Shown here piece after piece: positions 1 to 10,761 of a stretch of 47,466 nucleotides of DNA; the first letter of the stretch is position 1; each line of letters begins with the position of its first letter. Origin of the DNA: Saccoglossus kowalevskii (lineage: Eukaryota; Hemichordata; Enteropneusta; Harrimaniidae). The notes beneath the pieces were generated by a model. The model ran no database searches, was not told the origin of the DNA, and saw only the letters and a list, made by a program, of their open reading frames with translations. The stretch spans positions 819,398-866,863 of the forward strand of contig NW_003155736.1 in NCBI RefSeq assembly GCF_000003605.2, in the 5' to 3' direction. The position numbers were made by a program, and so were the translations under genes.

Positions 1-164
1 GGCGGCGATGATAAAATACGAACACGGAGCCAACAGATGATGTTTCAACTGGTACTGGTATTGGTATTATTATACTCTGCAAACATCAAGTACAATAACG
101 CAGTAAAACTCCACTACTCCAATGACTAGATACTTAAACTCCAATACAATTCAACGAGATCTCC

Positions 165-372
165 GATCTGATCTCAGTGCTGAACAACTTCCCTATATAT
201 ACCCACACTGTCTATAAATAGACCATTACATAAGCATACATAATGAGTCTGGAACTTACTAAAAATTTCTAGAATGTTCCATTACCTTCTATTGCCTCCT
301 ACAGTGTTCTATTACCTATTCAACCAGTTTCTAAAAATTCCACCAGACACAGTACGGTTCTAGAACATTCTC
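165..372 (-). promoter_or_regulatory. Heat-shock-type promoter reading leftward
   Basis: Two perfect three-unit heat shock elements of the form TTCnnGAAnnTTC are visible at 267-279 and 358-370. On the minus strand they are followed by two TATA-like boxes (plus-strand ctataaatag at 212-221 and ctatatata at 193-201). HSEs about 50 bases upstream of a TATA box is the arrangement of hsp70-type promoters, so transcription would start near 165-190 and run off the left edge. The roughly 165 bases left in the window contain no convincing start codon and would be 5' leader; an ATG on the minus strand near 90 opens only a very short frame. An LTR that has captured HSEs is the main alternative. Confidence 0.5.
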
Positions 373-733
373 AGTCACACGGAAGTGGTAAACAAGTCGT
401 ATGCGACAGTAAACATCGGCTACATTGTGTACCTTATTACATAGACAGCTATGTATGGTCAATATAACATAACAACAAGGCTTTAATTTAATTGTCAGCA
501 TCCTTTACTCTGTTTTTTTATATTACCTATATCCCTGCAAATATAAGTGTCCATGGAATCATGGGAAGAAACGGTGTGCAATGCCGTGTCATAACTTACA
601 TAAAGATGATTGATAGGTCGTACTTGTTACAACTCTTACAATTGAGTTACATAACAAAGGATGTTTACGATCTACTGACTTGCCTGTGTGAGTGCCTGCA
701 TGTCATCGTGAGAGAGCTGCTAGGAAGACCACA

Positions 734-830
734 TTCTGATTGGCTTCTGTGAAACCCAGGTGGTGTACCTGAACGTGGGCCATCTATGCCCTATAAATAG
801 GCTAGATTGAGGACAGATGGGGTCCGACAT
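734..830 (+). promoter_or_regulatory. CCAAT/TATA core promoter block, possibly in an LTR
   Basis: An inverted CCAAT box (ATTGG, 739-743) lies about 48 bases upstream of a good TATA box (ctataaatag, 791-800), so a start near 820-830 is expected. The following 400 bases are more GC-rich than their surroundings and carry no long open frame; they contain a pyrimidine tract ending in cag near 1130 that could be a splice acceptor. The block could be the U3/R part of a solo LTR or the first exon of an unrecognised gene. No terminal repeats or primer binding site could be fixed. Confidence 0.3.
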
Positions 831-3800
831 TTCAACTGAGTACTACTGAGTGATACAAGCTTCAATCATCATTCTGTGAAATTTGTATGGACTGCTCAGC
901 GATCTTCTGCTATCAGCGGTGCTCTGCAGAATACTTGCGTTTCTCTGCAAGCAAGACTCCTGTATCTCCTCGTTATTGTGTTACAAGAAGCCATTGACTG
1001 TCTTAAATTCCCACGTCCTGAACCGGTGAACTATTGCACACTTCCCTAGACAATCCCCTATTTATTCATTGTATTATTCCGTGCTTTGCGTAAACTTGGT
1101 GTATATTTTGGTGTGTGTGTATTTCATTTTCAGTACTAATTGTCTACCCCATTCTATCAGTGAACCCCCTGCCTAGTATGAGTTCTATGGGTGTCCCTCT
1201 CAACATCAATAAGCAGGCATTACACTGTTACAATGATAAGCATCAATCAAGTAAAACATAAAGTACATTAGTCTACAGGAATTATTGCTAACATACGATT
1301 GCCTGCATACAAACCGGTCAATATGCAAATATTCCTTGATTTACCTCATGTAATACATTTTTGTCGAGTTACTGCTTGATTGAATATGAACGCAAATAAT
1401 TACTACTGTTGACAAAGGTCATACAGGTTAAGTTTCTCCTTTAAACGACTTCGTAGTCAGGAAACTGCGTTTGTACTTAACGCAGCAGATGAAACATCGG
1501 AAAGTACAATAATAGTTCTTGACTAACATTGTAGTATCATATTACCTGTCTAAGTAGAACTTGTCTCACAGACTCCTACTGATGTACGTTTTGTAATTTC
1601 TCCACTTCCTTTGTGATTTCCAGTGTAAGAATGTTACAATGAAACCAATATGCAGGGCTACGTGCAATTTGGTTACAATGTCGCAAGAAGCCAACATATT
1701 GAGTTTTATCCAGTTTGTATTGGCATTTCGACTGTAATTATCAATCACTGCCACGGGGTAATGTGGTTATGCAATTATGTTATTGTGTATCGAGTGTGAT
1801 ACACGGTATAAAAACAAACAAATATTATTTGAAACCGTATTTCTAAAGCAGCCTATTAATTACTCGATAATATTCAGATCGATGACAAATGTCATGGTTG
1901 GTGCACCCACACTGTCATTTTCAAATCATTAATGATTGTAATTTGATGAGCAATAAATAAATAATCATATTTACTGTCGAGTTATAGGCTACTTTGTAGT
2001 ATAATATCTATTCCCTATAGTTGTTTTATCAAAATATCAGTGAATAGACCAGCATGCAATTGAAACGCACGAATACACATTTGGGCTTGGTAAGTCATGG
2101 ATACAACACTGCTTTCACGCTGACAGTGCGCATCCCGTGCGAAACAGACGATGAGGCATTGCAAAACCGATAGGGACATCATTTACATATTCAAAAAGTG
2201 CAGTTTTGAAAAAATAAAAAACAGTATACCCGTTCCATGGGGCGTAATAGCTAAAGAAACATCACCAACCATACATACACCATTCCTTCACTGATATTAT
2301 ATTGTGTTCTGCATTATGTGGTTTCGTTTGACGCATTTTGAAGGATTATTTGAACTGAATGTTATAGTATACGTAAAGATTATTATGCCTTAAAATGATC
2401 GATTAAACCAAATCCTTAGGGACGTGTATACACAGCCATCATGTTTAATCATTTTCGATAATCGACCGAGATACTTGTAACATTTATTCATTCCAGCGTG
2501 TATGGTCAAAGGTTAATTAGTTCGCAGAATAAGAGATTGATGCTATCTTATTGTTATTCATTATTTAAAACCTAGATTAAACAGACGTGTATATATATAT
2601 ATATTCCACTTTTGACTGGCGCTAAAATATTACCAACACATTGTAACTCAAATCAGTATGGACCAATATATATTTATTGGATTTCGGTGATTACAAAATT
2701 TAAAGGTTATACTATGTTGATTAGACTATTTTTTTCATATCAAGTAAAACATCATTTGTACCCCTAAGCCACGATTAGGAAAACTTACAATACAAATAAC
2801 GACATTGAAAACGTTTAGATTTGGAGGGAAAAATAAGCAAAAAGTATTCTTCAAAAAGCTTCCGTTTTCTTTTGGCATTTGTGAATGTTATCAAATAAGC
2901 TTCCAAGCAAGTGGTAGAAGATTACTGAGGGCGTTTATTTCCACCGCGCTTCTGCTCATTTTTAACAAATTTCTACATATCTCTACTGATAGGTAGCCAG
3001 ACTGACTATAATCGTCATTAATGATGCGAAATTGAAGAGACACCTAATTAACATATCTTATGATTGAACATCATCCAGTTACATTGATAAATCGAGCACA
3101 TATAAACTGAAGGCGTAGAGATTTTACAACAGCTAAACACTATTTTACATATACACGTGGTAAGGATCTGTAATTGAAAAATTGCTGGTGTCGTCGTCAC
3201 GTGATATGTTTTTGTTTGTACATCAAGTCGGCCATTTTGTTCACTATAGATGTGGTTTGCTTAATATCACAGTATGTCACTATGGTTTCGTATACCACGC
3301 AATTCTGGTTGGAGCAAATTCGCGTATGCACGTACCGGTAACCTTGTGAACCAACATCGAAATAACCCGCTGAGCTGAAAATTGTCGGCAAATTTATAGA
3401 AGATTTGCCGTTTTCAAGTGCGCGTGATATTAATATGTTTTGCGATAAATCCAATATTGCTTCAGACTCAAGTTCACCTAAATACGTACAACATGACTGC
3501 ACACTTGCGGGAATATACAGTAAACGTTTAACTGCAAACACATGGTGTCATATCAAATAAATACTTGGAGGACTACGAACAAAGATGGCAAAGTCGTATA
3601 AAAATACGACGTGACAGAGAAGCGCAGAAATGTTCTATCGAATGTAAATGTGCATGTTTGTTTCTTTTGCCACTTCAGTAAATGTTTTATGTTTCTTATG
3701 AACTTATCCACTTACGAACATTTGTTGCCATCTCTCAATTCTAGCGGCGATACTCAATTCAATGGGCTACTCAAAGATTGACCAAGTATACTGCGGGATA

Positions 3801-4200
3801 TATATATATAGCATAATGTATGTTAATGATACTTTCTTAATGTCAGTACTTATAAAACCTGATATTCATATTGAATACCAATTTTGTCTTCTTTACCTGT
3901 AGATAAATGTATTGCTTCTACAGCCCTGACTTCCTGGGGAGATTAACTGTAAGATTGTATCCTTACCAATAGTGGATTACGTGGAGACCTTCACTCTCTG
4001 TATATAATAACAAAATTGAACTGACGGTTTACAACTCCGAGCTCGAAGCAAACACTTTGTTCTTTGATCTACCTTTAATTCAATGTCGGCGGATGGATTT
4101 TGAACCGTGTCACGTTTACAGTGCAGTAATAAATATTCATGAGCTGATTGTGCAGTGTAACTAGTCCATCTTCAATACCTTTATATATGAAAGTATGTGA

Positions 4201-4223
4201 CCAATTGAAACAACGTGAAACAC
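4201..4223 (+). repeat. 23-bp dispersed identical word, copy 1
   Basis: The 23 bases here (ccaattgaaac followed by aacgtgaaacac) recur exactly at 7453-7475 in the same orientation, with no clear similarity in the flanks. A perfect 23-mer twice in 3.3 kb is unlikely by chance even in AT-rich DNA. It could be the surviving tip of a dispersed repeat or a shared protein-binding site. Confidence 0.45.
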
Positions 4224-7200
4224 GTGTAATCATTGACACCGACACAAACCCAAATTGTAATTTACCCAAATCGTTTCCGCGTAAAGAGAAATAGAAAATA
4301 TAAGAAAAATAGGAACGACATTATTAAAATTCTCAGATTTTAGGAGTTTTGTACGAACCCAATGTATTTATTCCCGGGTAAAGTGTTCCAAGCTGGATAA
4401 TGTACTCGTGGTTGTGCAGTCGTTCAGAAAGGCCGGCCACGGCTGTCAAGACATAGAGCATGCGCGAGCTCGTAGCATTGAACGTTTCAGAATTTTGTGT
4501 TTTGTGTGAAAAAGTGTTTTTTCAATGGTGAAATATGCATTGTTATCAGGTTTTATTGAATGTGGTCACATACTGTTTCATGCTATATTTAGCATATATA
4601 CTGAATAACAGTGCTGAACTCGTACATAAACACAGTTATGTATTGAATAGCCACCATACCGACACAGCGTTAAACGTTATTACCCATACCATATCACAAT
4701 ACGTCAACGAAAACATGAGTTTTAGTTACCCCCGAGATATATGAAGGTAAATCAGTCAAAATCTCGCAACAAATGATTACGTAATCTCAAGTCGTATACT
4801 GCTTGCAAAGTGCAGAGTTTTATGATTATTTCTGTGATCTGTACCTTAAAAAAACGCACCACGCATAAAACTCCAGGATATGGAGATAAGACGTTTATTA
4901 CAGCGAAACACAAAGACCTAAGATGGCCCTTATACCTAGCAGTCACACTCCCCTCAGAGAGTCTTCGATATAATACAACAGTACAACAACATATACGTTG
5001 TGAAATGAGCATACTGTTTCCATGGTTACATATACACATACAGGGTGCCTACTAAAGCCGCTTTAGTTGCAATTTGAATTTATTGTTAACGATTATTTTG
5101 TACATCGCATGGGATCCATCACATTAACCACGACGTGTTAAGATGACTGTGACGCTTTAAAAACAAGGAATCCACAAATAGAAAGAATGATTATACATGT
5201 GCCAGTGTAGCCTTTAAACAAAATATTAAAACTGATTCAACTGTCTCAAATTGGCAACATAACGTACACACACATGACACGACAGTATTTGATTTACTGA
5301 GTTATAAATTTAGGTAAAGATGTTATAGCCAGGAAAAACATGAAATTCGTCGTCTATATTCATAGAACATTTTACGGACTAATTTTTAGTAGATCATTAG
5401 ACTTTTAGCAAATTTAAGAATATATAAACCTGGAGTATTAATTCATTATTATTTTGTCAAATCCTTTGGCGAAAATATATTGGTCGAATTGAATTGTAGA
5501 CTTCGTTTAAATGCCGCCAAGTATCGCGGTAAAGAGACTATCCCTAGTGCTAAGTAAGTAATGATTGAAGCAATGTACGATTGACCACTCGTTAGCTTAC
5601 TCAAAACGTTAAAATAAATGTTCGCTCATTGTCCTAGTCAATGGATTCGAACAAAATGAGTCTGACATTATTTGTTGAAGTGACTATCAATGTGATATCA
5701 TCTTGATTAGTACGCAACTATTGTGAACGAGTTAAATAATTAATTTGGTCGGTGATAAAATTCAAATTATTTTTCCCCAAGAGAAACTACATTAACAGTC
5801 ACAATGAGAAATGTTATGATATATTTTATTTCTGTGCGTGTGCATATCTATTTCATTTTTGTATTTCACATTGAAATATCGTGATGTTGATTTAATGTTT
5901 TGGAAATTTGTATTTGTAATCAAGATAAGAACTAGCAAATGCATTATGCAGCTCTAAATACAAACAAAAGAACAAACCTTGATGGAAAATTTTATCCTAA
6001 GCAAAGATTACAACAATAGTGAACATTTCCTGTAAATGAAATCAACTCCCGGACAATTAACATCATATATCCTCGATATGGCAAAATATCTGCCAATGTA
6101 CGGAACTCTCACGAAATAAGTTGCTGCGTACCAAATGTATATTTACCTCATCCGTAAACGGAAAAGACGTTTGACCGTTTTTTGTGGATTTGTGACCATC
6201 GATTGTTGACACATTGATTTGATTGTTACTCCACTTTTTTAAAATAATTTTCTTTTTGCATTAATGTGATTCTGCGTTATCGGATTGTTGTTCCGCTTGA
6301 ATTATCGATTTAAGCGTCACCGTTTGGTCCTTGCTGCACTCCAAATATGGTTCTACAAAACACATAGTACGGTAATATTCAATTATATTAACGGTCGCCG
6401 TATAGTATCAGCAGTTACGATATACAATCTTGTGTAGGGTATTGTGTAGAATAAACTTATTTCGTATTTTCATGGTGTCGCCTTCTATCTAAACCCATGT
6501 TTCTAAATGGTCGACTCTTGTCAATTCTGGCCTGCAACCTTTGTTTCAAGTTATTTTCCGTTATTATGCTGGAAATGGTTAGAGTTGTATTCAATCGTAC
6601 CATGTATTCTTCTTACCAAGTAATAACGGTGTTATTAACAGAAGATCGAGAGACCACCGGCGCCGATATTGTTACAATGTATCAACATACGTTTACAAAC
6701 AGCTTTGAACTTTGAATGAACTGACAAAGCTGCATTCAGTCACAGATTCTAGAAAATACAATCACAAAATGATGGCACACGTAATATTGGTAATTTATTT
6801 CAAGTTTTTTGTAATATCTCGAATGAACGCAGTCTGTAATCTGTCAAAATTAGCCAGTGGTAGAATCATACAACATAAAAATAATAAAGCCACATCTGAG
6901 AGATATGCTGGATGACATCGTTTAACAATATAAATAGTCACGGCAAGACGCTATTAGCTGTAAATCCAGGATATGACCCAGACAAACTTGATACCACGAG
7001 CTCTGTAACTGAGAAGTTACTCTGTCAATTTATTTCATGATTCTGTAGTACGCATACTACGTCTATGCACTGGGTACAAGTCACGTTGAGAGGTTCAACA
7101 GGACTACGAACATTTTTCATGATAAGCAAATTGCGTTTCAGACCAAACAGTTTTACATTGAAACGAAATTACCGATCGTATTTCGAACTCGCCAGTTGAC

Positions 7201-7452
7201 GGCAGCGTGCATGGGTAGGGTATAATGTAGTGTAATAGACGCTGTACGTAGATAATTATTATAAATATGCGTGAATATAATAACAGCGAATGACGCGCTA
7301 GTAATAGTGAAGACTGAATGCTCTTTGCAAACTTCGTATACGAGGTTCCGGTTTTAGGCGAGTACGGTCGGATCGACCGACCGACCGATGTAGTCGTGTT
7401 GTTCGATGATTATCTACCGGTTACAAGTTTTCACACAGAATGTAATCTGATT

Positions 7453-7475
7453 CCAATTGAAACAACGTGAAACAC
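7453..7475 (+). repeat. 23-bp dispersed identical word, copy 2
   Basis: Exact same-strand match to 4201-4223. This copy lies about 650 bases upstream of the receptor start codon. The bases on either side do not align with the first copy. Confidence 0.45.
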
Positions 7476-8127
7476 CTTGTTGAGCAGATAATGTTACAGT
7501 TGTTCGATCTGTTAAAAAATTAAACGTAATTCTCCGAAAAAACGTCGAAAAACCTCAACGGGGAATCAGCATTTTTTAGACCCTTCAAACGTAGAAGCCT
7601 TTGAATTCTGAGAAGTCAATATCCAAAATATATCGACCGCAAAATGCGCGAATCTGATTAGAATATGAGTTATAATAATAATATTAATGTGATCTTATCC
7701 AATAATAACATAGTTCTGAAACAATGTATTTTTATTGTATAGGCTCAGTCGACATAGCTGTTCCATCTATGGATTTACTCCCACCTACGTGTCTACGCAT
7801 CAGTAATTTATGTTAAATATGCATTGATCATATTTACCTGTGTTACACCCAGTGCAGAGTTGGATGTAACGGGGTCGCACACGTCATTCACTGCTCTCTT
7901 CGCATTGTACGGGTTAAGTGTTTCAGAAAAAGAGATTCACCTTATCAGCAACATTTCTACTTGACATTATATTGTAAATGGAGGCGTTCGCATACGACAC
8001 TCGCAATGCCAACACCAAGTAGTTGTGATGAAGACACCTAGGTGCACGGAATGATCGATCGATTGTTAACTACAACAGTAGTCCTACGGTAAGCAGCAAC
8101 CACACTGCCAGTACAGCGGATCTAAGC

Positions 8128-8562
8128 ATGTATCAACACGATATTGTCATGGATGAGAGCGATTATCATGACTGCATATGCTTTCAAAAGAATTGTCCAG
8201 ATATAGTATGGAATTCCACATACATGTATCTATACGAGTATTCCACCAACTCATCGTACTATGAAGATAATTTCAACGAGTCATTCTGCCTGGACACAGA
8301 TCTGAGTAAAACTGGCAAAATTATCATAATAATCATCTACGTACTTACCATTGTACTAACTCTGATCGGCAATATCATTGTTATATGCGTGCTGACACTC
8401 GGTAATAGGGTTAAATCTGAGCTAAATAAGTTTCTCATTAACTTAGCTATCGCCGATATTTCAATGGCGTTATTTTGTATGCCGTTTACGTTCGTATCTG
8501 CCATACTGCACGAGTGGGTGTTTGGCGATGTTATGTGTCCAATAGTATTCTTCATACAACAG
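8128..8562 (+). CDS. Class A GPCR (neuropeptide-receptor-like), exon 1 of 4
   Basis: This exon encodes residues 1-145 of a 421-residue seven-helix receptor, which at the cell surface would pass a ligand signal to heterotrimeric G proteins. The first in-frame ATG opens an extracellular N-terminus of about 63 residues without an obvious signal peptide, with glycosylation sequons at N29, N41 and N50. TM1 follows (about 65-89, with the IGN motif and conserved N82), then TM2 (about 101-125, LAIAD with D110), then the WVFG of the first outer loop and the TM3 cysteine C137. The exon ends CAA CAG before a consensus gtaagt donor, phase 0, and joins directly to exon 2 within TM3. The TM3, TM6 and TM7 signatures place it among rhodopsin-type peptide receptors; the exact subfamily (RFamide/QRFP, tachykinin, bombesin and others are near) is not resolved. 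Confidence 0.88.
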
Positions 8563-9245
8563 GTAAGTTTCACAACATATGAAAGCATTTGTCTAATATA
8601 AGCATACATTGGAGTAATACATTAGTTGAGGCGTCTACATCGCACCAGGGAAGACTATAGTGTTCACTCGTGCTGCTAGTTTTGCGAGATTGACTTCCTA
8701 TCGGATGAGAACGATAAACAATTTCGGTTTCATGTGATGTACGTGTACAGTATCTACATCATCATCGCAAAGTAGAAAATACTCCCGTGAGTTGATCGAT
8801 TTCCAAATTCGTCCCCTCTTTAGTTCGTGGAAGGATTAATAACACTTAAATCAACGTATTGTTACGAAGTTCGATATATAATCAATATGACATGGTATTA
8901 GTTTTATATATAACATAATAGTTTTGGAAGCGAATTACCCACAAATTCTGGTATTTTGTTAAAAAGTTTTTATTATACATTTTTTAAACAAACGTTCAGC
9001 TAAAATATCGCTTTCAGAGTTTTGCAACCAGGCGCTGCCAGTGATGTATTATAAATTTGCATATTCGAACGTGTCACATGCGCGCACTCCACTGACGCTG
9101 AGAAAGACCATAACTGCTCCTCTCTGATTTCATGCAAGCCAGAAAGTCTGGCACATATTTTTGTGCAATCGCCTTGACGAATATCTTCGGAAGTATTGTT
9201 GCACGCAGTAGCGACCAGGAAAAGCGATCAACATTGAAGATCAGC

Positions 9246-9360
9246 ATACCTGTATTCTCGGTGTTTGCGTTACGTCACAGAACGTTCCACGCTGCTGAGA
9301 CGCGCACCGCTTCTGTCGAAGAAGCGGCACAAACTCAACTTTGAGGTAATCCTAAGTAAC
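9246..9360 (+). repeat. Protein-like dispersed repeat, copy 1 (intron 1)
   Basis: Aligns with 20260-20440 in the same orientation, as two blocks (9270-9308 and 9315-9360). Read in the best frame both copies give YVTE-x-S-x-LLRRAP, and further on KRHKLNFEV. Most base differences in the second block are synonymous (aag/aaa, aac/aat, gag/gaa, cta/ctc, agt/agc). This suggests descent from a coding sequence such as a transposon gene. In this copy both blocks lie in one frame; about 60 bases present in copy 2 are missing here. Confidence 0.55.
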
Positions 9361-10558
9361 CAAATTTATACATGATTCACGTATATGGGTAATCTTGAAA
9401 CACTGCTCAGGGGAGTCTCAACAATTATCCCAAAGTACAGTTTTATTTGCACTTAACAGTCTTCGTGTATTTTTCCAAGAAACTTACAGATCTTCGTTAA
9501 GATTTCCAAGAAACGTACCTAATCCTGATAGAACGTCATTTATCTACGCTCAGTCGTATGACTGCAACCTCTTTGAAACTTAATGAACCCCTGGTCATCC
9601 TTTAACGATCAATAAAATGTGTCAGCTGGCATTAACAAAGCAATTTACCAAACAACCATGTTTGACTACAAATATAATAAATATGGACTCAAGAAATGAC
9701 ATTCAGTCATTAATATATTCCCAGCTTGATCTGTTACGCAACATAATCCAACACACTAAACAGTGCATATACGCTCGGTGGACACGCGTTATTAAGCATC
9801 GCATTGTATATGATCTATCTGTTGTCACTTAACCATTAATATTATGTTTTACTCGTCTATATCCCCACATAATCCAATCAACTTAACGGTTCAGTACACG
9901 TGGACATGCGTCAGTAAGAATCACATTCTACATTATCTATATTTTAACGAAAAATAATGAACATTAGTTTTCTCATGTGATAATATATTCATCTTCCCCA
10001 AGGGTATTGTGTGTTCAACGAACTTAATTGAATCATGATTGATATGTATATATCAATAGCGAATTACATCGCGATACTGATTATATTAGCATAAATTATT
10101 ACATATATAAACAGATAACAGCTACATCTAAAGGTGAAACAACTTGAATCAAAGAAACACTTTACACGTTAAGTTTTCCCTCATCATGGCTATTAGGACT
10201 AATGCAGTAATGATGATGTTGCTTTACATACTGAGAACACACATGCCCCTCGTCGAAAATACAACATTGATTGCACGATATAGCATGATCATTTGAAAAT
10301 TTAGCAAAATAAGCTGCTCGAATCTCATTTTTCACAGTTGGCATGTCTCGCCCATCAGCATAGCAGTGTGCGTAGACGTAAAAAAAATCACAATGTTGTC
10401 GCGTATTATAAATGCGTTAGGCTTTGAACCTCACCATACCGTACTAAGCATAAAATTAACTTTAATTAATTACAATTTTTAGATTGCTTATTAGAACATG
10501 TGGTATTCCATATTTGAAATCATAACTTTATCATGCAGATATTGTCATGAAATATGAC

Positions 10559-10761
10559 TACTGTAAAATGACTAATTTTCACTGGGTTTAAATTTCACTG
10601 ATTTAATATTTCAGGCATATTCAGTGGGTTTTAAATTCACGGTTTTGTCATTTAGATAATGTGTTCTATGCTAAATTTTACATATTCACTGTGTTTTAAT
10701 TTAGCGCATTTTTCCAGTCAGCGAGATAAGCTAAATTAAAACCCAGTGAATAATTACAGTA
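10559..10761. mobile_element. MITE-like element with TA-flanked terminal inverted repeats
   Basis: About 200 bases bounded by TACTGTAA at the left and TTACAGTA at the right, so each end is a TA followed by CTGTAA reading inward, as expected for a TA target duplication. Inside, a word of the form TTCACTGGGTTTTAAATTT occurs in diverged direct copies near 10578, 10622 and 10685, and once inverted at 10730-10752. The arms 10683-10705 and 10730-10752 pair over 23 bases with one mismatch. There is no coding capacity, so it would be a non-autonomous element, probably moved by a Tc1/mariner-type transposase. The family assignment is inferred from the TA and TIR only. Confidence 0.6.

Larger units (their letters stand above)
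1231..8127. other. Upstream intergenic region, no gene seen
   Basis: AT-rich DNA with only short open frames and no recognisable protein. It holds (TA)n runs near 2590 and 3801 and a short (CGAC)n run at 7374-7388. CpG-richer patches occur at about 3190-3610 (CACGTG and ATGGC-type contexts), at 4432-4475 (an NRF1-like GCATGCGC) and at 7320-7400. One of these patches could hold the true promoter or a 5' untranslated exon of the receptor gene, but no donor site could be tied to it. Confidence 0.4.

Noticed and set aside
1-60. Minus-strand TGGCTCCGTGTTCG near the left edge as a primer binding site for an LTR at about 43-426
   Set aside because: It begins with TGG, but I cannot match it to a tRNA 3' end with confidence, and the LTR ends are not clear. 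A host heat-shock promoter is equally consistent.
3197-3541. 114-codon minus-strand frame in a CpG-richer patch
   Set aside because: No recognisable domain and no supporting splice sites. The length is attainable by chance in lower-AT sequence.
4752-5055. Overlapping frames on both strands
   Set aside because: Opposite-strand overlap without motifs. At most one could be real and neither resembles a protein family.
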